A stretch of DNA of 7,624 nt from an uncultured Flavobacteriales bacterium (GTDB taxonomy: Bacteria; Bacteroidota; Bacteroidia; Palsa-965). The DNA is taken from positions 1 to 7,624 of the forward strand of contig CAMLEF010000226.1 of the NCBI GenBank assembly GCA_946478675.1, read 5' to 3'. Positions 6,343 to 7,624 of this stretch are shown one piece after another. The notes beneath the pieces are model-generated. The model ran no database searches. It was given only the letters and a program-made list of their open reading frames with translations, and had not been told where the DNA came from. Both the position numbers and the translations under genes were made by a program. Numbering within the stretch: the stretch's first letter is position 1; the number at the start of each line of letters is the position of its first letter.

Positions 6343-7269
6343 TCAGTGAACGTCTAATTTAATTTTCCTTTCCGCGGGAGATGCCGGGGCCAACCCGGCG
6401 CGCTGAACGATCAATTGTCCACGCTCACCGAATGCAAAGGTGGCAAAGCCCGTGCCAAGCCCCGCCCGTCGGCCGATCTTCACAATGTAAACGCCCCGAG
6501 TAAACGGGTACTGGCCCGTCACCAGCGTCGATTGCGTGGGATGTACGGCCGAGGCAGAATCTGCGCCCACCATCGCCATCCGCACCTTCGCCCGGCGGTC
6601 CATGTCCTCCTGGCTGTCCTTGTCGCCGAGCCAGTTCAGCCCGACAATCCCGATCGCATTCGGCGTACGGTTCACATAGGCGATCACCGAATCGCTCGAA
6701 TGAACGGCGAAACAGTTTTTTCCCGGCGCTTTTTTGTTCAACAACGTATCGGAGAGATAACGCAGGTTCGACGAGGTGCCGTTATCGAAAACGATGTGTA
6801 CCCGTTCCGCCGGCAATCCCGGGCGCACCTGGCTCCACAGCGAATCTTCGCCCGTGAGCAGGCGACGCACCTGTTCAATGGTAAAGACGCTGTCGGCATT
6901 TTCGCGGTTCACCAGCAGCACCACCGCATCGGAAGCAATCTTGATGTGCTCGATGCCGAACTTCTGTTTCTCGAACCAGGCCAGCTCTTCTTTCGTCAAT
7001 TGCCGGGTCATGATCGCGAGGCGGGAAGAATCGGCGAAAAGTTCTTTCACGACGGAATCTTCCGGCGCATATGACTGCATGAGGAAAGCATCGGGGTAAG
7101 AAAACTCGAAAGCGTCGATCAGCTCGTCGGCCAGGGGCTGCACGTTCTCATCAATCGAGATGCGCACTTTCCCGGTGGTGGGCGTGTCGAGCGGCGCCGA
7201 AGGCTTACTGTCGGAGCAGGCTGCAACAGCCAGCAACGGAAGGAGCGAAAGAAGGCGGCTGAATTTCAT
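6343..7269 (-). CDS. PstS-like phosphate-binding-type lipoprotein
   Basis: The 308-residue protein begins with a lipoprotein signal peptide whose lipobox VAAC puts the lipidated cysteine at 18, so it should be membrane anchored. The rest follows the PstS type of periplasmic binding protein: KVRISIDENVQPLADEL (34-50), a TRQLTKEEL segment (88-96), SDAVVLLVNRENADSVFT (113-130) followed by IEQVRRLLTGE, FDNGTSSN (161-168) in place of the usual phosphate-binding SGT-type loop, NAIGIVGLNWL (204-214) and YPFTRGVYIV (254-263). The changed loop makes a different ligand, or a signalling or scaffold role, possible. No pst transporter genes are nearby. Instead it sits 18 bases after the small membrane protein gene and 25 bases before the TPR gene, downstream of tonB, which suggests work with the TonB system rather than phosphate import. 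Confidence 0.85.
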   Translation of the reverse strand: MKFSRLLSLLPLLAVAACSDSKPSAPLDTPTTGKVRISIDENVQPLADELIDAFEFSYPDAFLMQSYAPEDSVVKELFADSSRLAIMTRQLTKEELAWFEKQKFGIEHIKIASDAVVLLVNRENADSVFTIEQVRRLLTGEDSLWSQVRPGLPAERVHIVFDNGTSSNLRYLSDTLLNKKAPGKNCFAVHSSDSVIAYVNRTPNAIGIVGLNWLGDKDSQEDMDRRAKVRMAMVGADSASAVHPTQSTLVTGQYPFTRGVYIVKIGRRAGLGTGFATFAFGERGQLIVQRAGLAPASPAERKIKLDVH

Positions 7270-7287
7270 GCAGGAATAAATGAAAGA

Positions 7288-7533
7288 TCAGAATTGCTGG
7301 TCGTCCTCTTCTTCGCGGCGTGTTTGCTTATAGCGGAGATAAGCGGTCCATCCGCGAAAAATTCCCCAGCCGATGAGCACAAGCCCGACGTAGATGCGGT
7401 TGGGTGAAGAAACCTTTTCGACCCAGACGTCGGTGAATAAAAACAGACAACCCAGGCCGAGGAACACCGGTACCATCGCGATGGTAAGCACGAAGGTGAT
7501 GTTGCCCGGGCCCGGGTTGTTGAAAAACCGCAC
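7288..7533 (-). CDS. Small two-helix inner membrane protein of the tonB operon
   Basis: This 81-residue protein has two hydrophobic segments (about 13-34 and 47-63) separated by a short charged linker. It ends in a basic then acidic tail (YLRYKQTRREEEDDQQF). The segment LIGWGIFRGWTAYLRYK (53-69) resembles the 'YGIFR.wr.Y.ryK' ending of small uncharacterised Bacteroidota proteins found near exbBD/tonB genes. I do not recognise a named family. The start is taken as GTG at 7533, 11 bases after the tonB stop; no ATG precedes it in frame, so an ATT at 7560 inside tonB is the only other nearby candidate. The close spacing on both sides supports membership of the same operon. Function is unknown; a role supporting the TonB-ExbBD complex is a guess from position. 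Confidence 0.75.
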   Translation of the reverse strand: MRFFNNPGPGNITFVLTIAMVPVFLGLGCLFLFTDVWVEKVSSPNRIYVGLVLIGWGIFRGWTAYLRYKQTRREEEDDQQF

Positions 7534-7544
7534 GGCTAAAGCGA

Positions 7545-7624
7545 TTACTGAAGAACGAATTTTACCGGCTGGGTGATGTTCACACGAACGGAACGACCGT
7601 TCATTTTACCCACACCCCATTTCG
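7545..7624 (-). CDS. tonB: Energy transducer TonB, C-terminal 25 residues only
   Basis: The frame enters at the right edge and runs to a TAA at 7547-7545. Its last 25 residues begin KWGVGKMNGRSVRVNITQP and end VKFVLQ. This fits the end of the TonB C-terminal domain (pattern 'W.pgk.nGk.v.v....P..F.l'), the part that contacts the TonB box of outer membrane receptors to pass on proton-motive energy. The bulk of the gene, including membrane anchor and linker, is outside the window. The neighbouring PstS-like and TPR genes support the call. A TonB-domain protein other than the main energy transducer cannot be excluded from so short a piece. Confidence 0.75.
   Translation of the reverse strand, partial: KWGVGKMNGRSVRVNITQPVKFVLQ

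Noticed and set aside
7505..7516. A 12-base perfect GC palindrome (CCCGGGCCCGGG)
   Set aside because: It lies inside the 81-residue protein gene and encodes Pro-Gly-Pro-Gly. There is no T run or operon break, so it is explained by coding.

Overview
The window looks like a piece of a fairly GC-rich Bacteroidota chromosome, probably a Chitinophagales or Sphingobacteriales relative. The rank below phylum is inference. Four signs support the phylum: a secreted protein with a C-terminal type IX secretion (T9SS) sorting domain, a promoter matching the Bacteroidota consensus (TTG, 19 bases, TAnnTTTG), A-rich leaders without clear Shine-Dalgarno sequences, and a minus-strand run of TonB, small membrane protein, PstS-like lipoprotein and TPR protein, an arrangement seen in this phylum. 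No RNA gene, CRISPR array, insertion sequence or phage gene was seen, and no gene-free stretch reaches 300 bases.

Left part (1-3912). A large minus-strand gene, cut by the left edge, encodes a polytopic membrane protein with the hallmarks of TMTC/DUF1736-type GT-C glycosyltransferases. Its start faces, across 86 bp, a plus-strand gene for a 737-residue exported protein. That protein has a signal peptide, an N-terminal beta-sandwich, six Ig-like repeats with paired cysteines, a PKD domain and a type A T9SS sorting domain. A hairpin terminator follows it and can work in both directions.

Middle part (3943-4546). A compact, less GC-rich toxin-antitoxin module lies between two hairpin terminators. 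The antitoxin is intact. The overlapping ParE/RelE-type toxin is split by a one-base frameshift.

Right part (4602-7624). Four closely spaced minus-strand genes probably form one operon, ending at the terminator at 4551-4583: the TonB C-terminus (cut by the right edge), an 81-residue membrane protein, a PstS-like phosphate-binding-type lipoprotein, and a 571-residue periplasmic TPR protein. They probably work in or around energy transduction across the outer membrane. ExbB/ExbD genes would be expected just outside the window.

I see no clearly new system. The points most worth a second look are the frameshifted toxin, the A-B-A-B repeat architecture of the T9SS protein, the density of Bacteroidota O-glycosylation tripeptides in the exported proteins beside a possible glycosyltransferase, and a 15-bp sequence shared upstream of two minus-strand genes.
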